This document shows, one piece after another, positions 5,533 through 6,577 of a stretch of DNA of 6,577 nucleotides. The stretch's first letter is position 1. Each line of letters begins with the position of its first letter. Below the pieces are notes generated by a model. The model saw only the letters and a program-made list of their open reading frames with translations. It was not told where the DNA came from and searched no databases. The translations under genes were made by a program, and so were the position numbers. Where the stretch lies: positions 1 through 6,577 of the forward strand of contig JAHDEF010000100.1 in assembly GCA_020628975.1 (NCBI GenBank). Reading direction: 5' to 3'. This DNA comes from Aquimarina sp. GTDB lineage: Bacteria > Bacteroidota > Bacteroidia > Flavobacteriales > Flavobacteriaceae.

Positions 5533-5579
5533 GGTACTTATCTACGAACATCTGTTTCTATTAAAATTTTATTATGAAT

Positions 5580-5593
5580 AAATTAGCTAATTT
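5580..5593. promoter_or_regulatory. 14-bp palindrome just before paralogue 2
   Basis: AAATTAGCTAATTT is a perfect palindrome ending 15 bases before the ATG at 5609. It includes TAATTTTT (5588-5595), one base off the TAnnTTTG -7 pattern. A repressor bound here would cover a start-proximal promoter or the ribosome start region. Simple A+T-rich symmetry could also explain it. Confidence 0.35.
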
Positions 5594-5608
5594 TTAAACT
5601 GCCGAAAA

Positions 5609-6577
5609 ATGGAGAAAAATACTGTAAAAGAGTTGAAATTGTTTCAAAAAATAAAAGCCTTAAATGATAGAGACATTCAGCGAATAGGGAAATACTTACA
5701 ACGGCCTATCGGAAAAAAAAGCAGCCGATGCATTGCCTTATTTGACTTTTTGAGAAAGAAGTTGCCAAAAATGAAAGAACCGCCTAGTTATGAGGTTCTA
5801 TTTTCAAAAGTTTATCCAGATAGAAAGAAGTATATTAAAGCTCGAATCGTTGAAACGATTTCCGATTTGTCTTTGCTTATTGATGATTTTTTTATGATAG
5901 ATGAGTTATTTCTAGATAAAGAACTGCAAGTCCACCTAAAAGCAAAAGCAGAAAAAAGGCGTTCTCTAAATAGAGATTACCTGAAAGATTTTGTAAAATT
6001 AAATGAAGCAAACCTTAGTAAAAAGATTAAGGATGTAGCTTATCACGAAAAATCTCGCTTGTACAATCATGAATTTTATTTTGCTCCAGATACGAATATC
6101 TTGAAAAAAGGAAGTCTTGATTTTCTAGGGCAAGCGATTAGTAGTCTAGAAGTCCGCTTTGCTATTCTGAGGCTAAAATATGCTTGTGAGGAATATGTGT
6201 TGAAGTTGGTGAGTGGCAGAAGTGTTGAAGAGGAAGGCATAGACATGTTGTTATCCAACTTGAACAAAGCCCCCTTAGCTGATGAGCCCGCAGTCCAATT
6301 TTACGGACTTACGGCCCTAGAGTATAGGGAAGGAAATAAAGAATCTTATGCAATTTATAAAGGGAAAGTGCTACCATATTTAGACCATCTCTGTCCAGAA
6401 GACCAACTAGCCATGGTGGTTCATCTGATCAACCTAGCAGGTTCTAGATTAGATAAATCAGTTGTCTTAGGTGAATATTATGAGTTGTACACGATGGGCT
6501 TAGAACGTAAAGTTTTTTTTGAATCAGGCCACTTCGATCCTGTGTATTTCAATAATATATTTCATGTGTTTATGCAG
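5609..6577 (+). CDS. Helical hypothetical protein, paralogue 2 (3' end missing)
   Basis: From ATG 5609 the frame is open for 323 codons to the window edge, with no stop. It is a diverged paralogue of the protein at 3616-5154. Both open with Met-Glu, then about 17 residues before a Leu-rich helix (LNDRDIQRIGKYLQRP, 18-33). Both then have a Lys-rich helix and a block ending in a run of Leu/Phe (KVYPDRKKYIKARIVETISD at 67-86, LLIDDFFMIDE at 89-99). Near the edge, YELYTMGLERKVFFESGHFD (from 291) aligns with residue 301 onward of paralogue 1. By that alignment about 180-190 residues are missing. The KVYPD stretch fits the usual family pattern better than paralogue 1 does. It is mostly amphipathic helix with no signal peptide, transmembrane segment or catalytic motif. 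No Shine-Dalgarno sequence precedes the ATG. The intergenic gap of 454 bases and the terminator between suggest independent expression. Confidence 0.85.
   Translation, partial: MEKNTVKELKLFQKIKALNDRDIQRIGKYLQRPIGKKSSRCIALFDFLRKKLPKMKEPPSYEVLFSKVYPDRKKYIKARIVETISDLSLLIDDFFMIDELFLDKELQVHLKAKAEKRRSLNRDYLKDFVKLNEANLSKKIKDVAYHEKSRLYNHEFYFAPDTNILKKGSLDFLGQAISSLEVRFAILRLKYACEEYVLKLVSGRSVEEEGIDMLLSNLNKAPLADEPAVQFYGLTALEYREGNKESYAIYKGKVLPYLDHLCPEDQLAMVVHLINLAGSRLDKSVVLGEYYELYTMGLERKVFFESGHFDPVYFNNIFHVFMQ

Noticed and set aside
6076..6267. 63-codon minus-strand open frame
   Set aside because: Antisense shadow of paralogue 2, whose sense frame is open and homologous to paralogue 1.

Overview
The window is A+T-rich bacterial DNA, most likely from a member of the Bacteroidota, possibly a Saprospira-like lineage. 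The reasons are: no Shine-Dalgarno sequence before any credible start codon, octamers of the Bacteroidota -7 type (TAnnTTTG) upstream of two genes, a lipoprotein whose cleaved cysteine is followed by Ser-Lys-Asp, and two copies of a large hypothetical protein family that I know only from this phylum. No database search was possible, so the taxonomic call is an inference.

Layout, left to right. Positions 1-59 hold what may be the last codons of a rightward gene and a clear 15-bp terminator hairpin. Positions 62-830 have no protein gene. They contain a G+C-rich stretch (376-521) that folds on the + strand into one long nested hairpin with a large internal bubble, a candidate structured RNA. They also contain a strong leftward terminator (551-620) that probably ends the transcript of the next gene. 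Positions 833-1561 (minus strand) encode a 242-residue lipoprotein of unknown function.

Positions 1562-3615 are about 2 kb with no convincing gene, but with many inverted repeats. These include a perfect 14-bp hairpin (2452-2483), two leftward terminators with no visible gene to serve (2910-2997 and 3415-3461), and a leader-like stretch (3311-3507). In that leader one segment can pair with either of two partners, as in an attenuator. An open, protein-like but ATG-less frame (2627-2830, minus) may be a gene relic.

Positions 3616-5154 and 5609-6577 (both +; the second is cut by the window edge) encode two diverged paralogues, 512 and at least 323 residues. They are helix-rich cytoplasmic proteins of a Bacteroidota family without known function. 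Between them lie a terminator, a 12-bp direct repeat centred on TGGCCA that is palindromic or nearly so in both copies, and a 14-bp palindrome just before the second start codon. The two paralogues therefore look like separately controlled units rather than a simple operon. I see no mobile element, CRISPR array, tRNA or rRNA.
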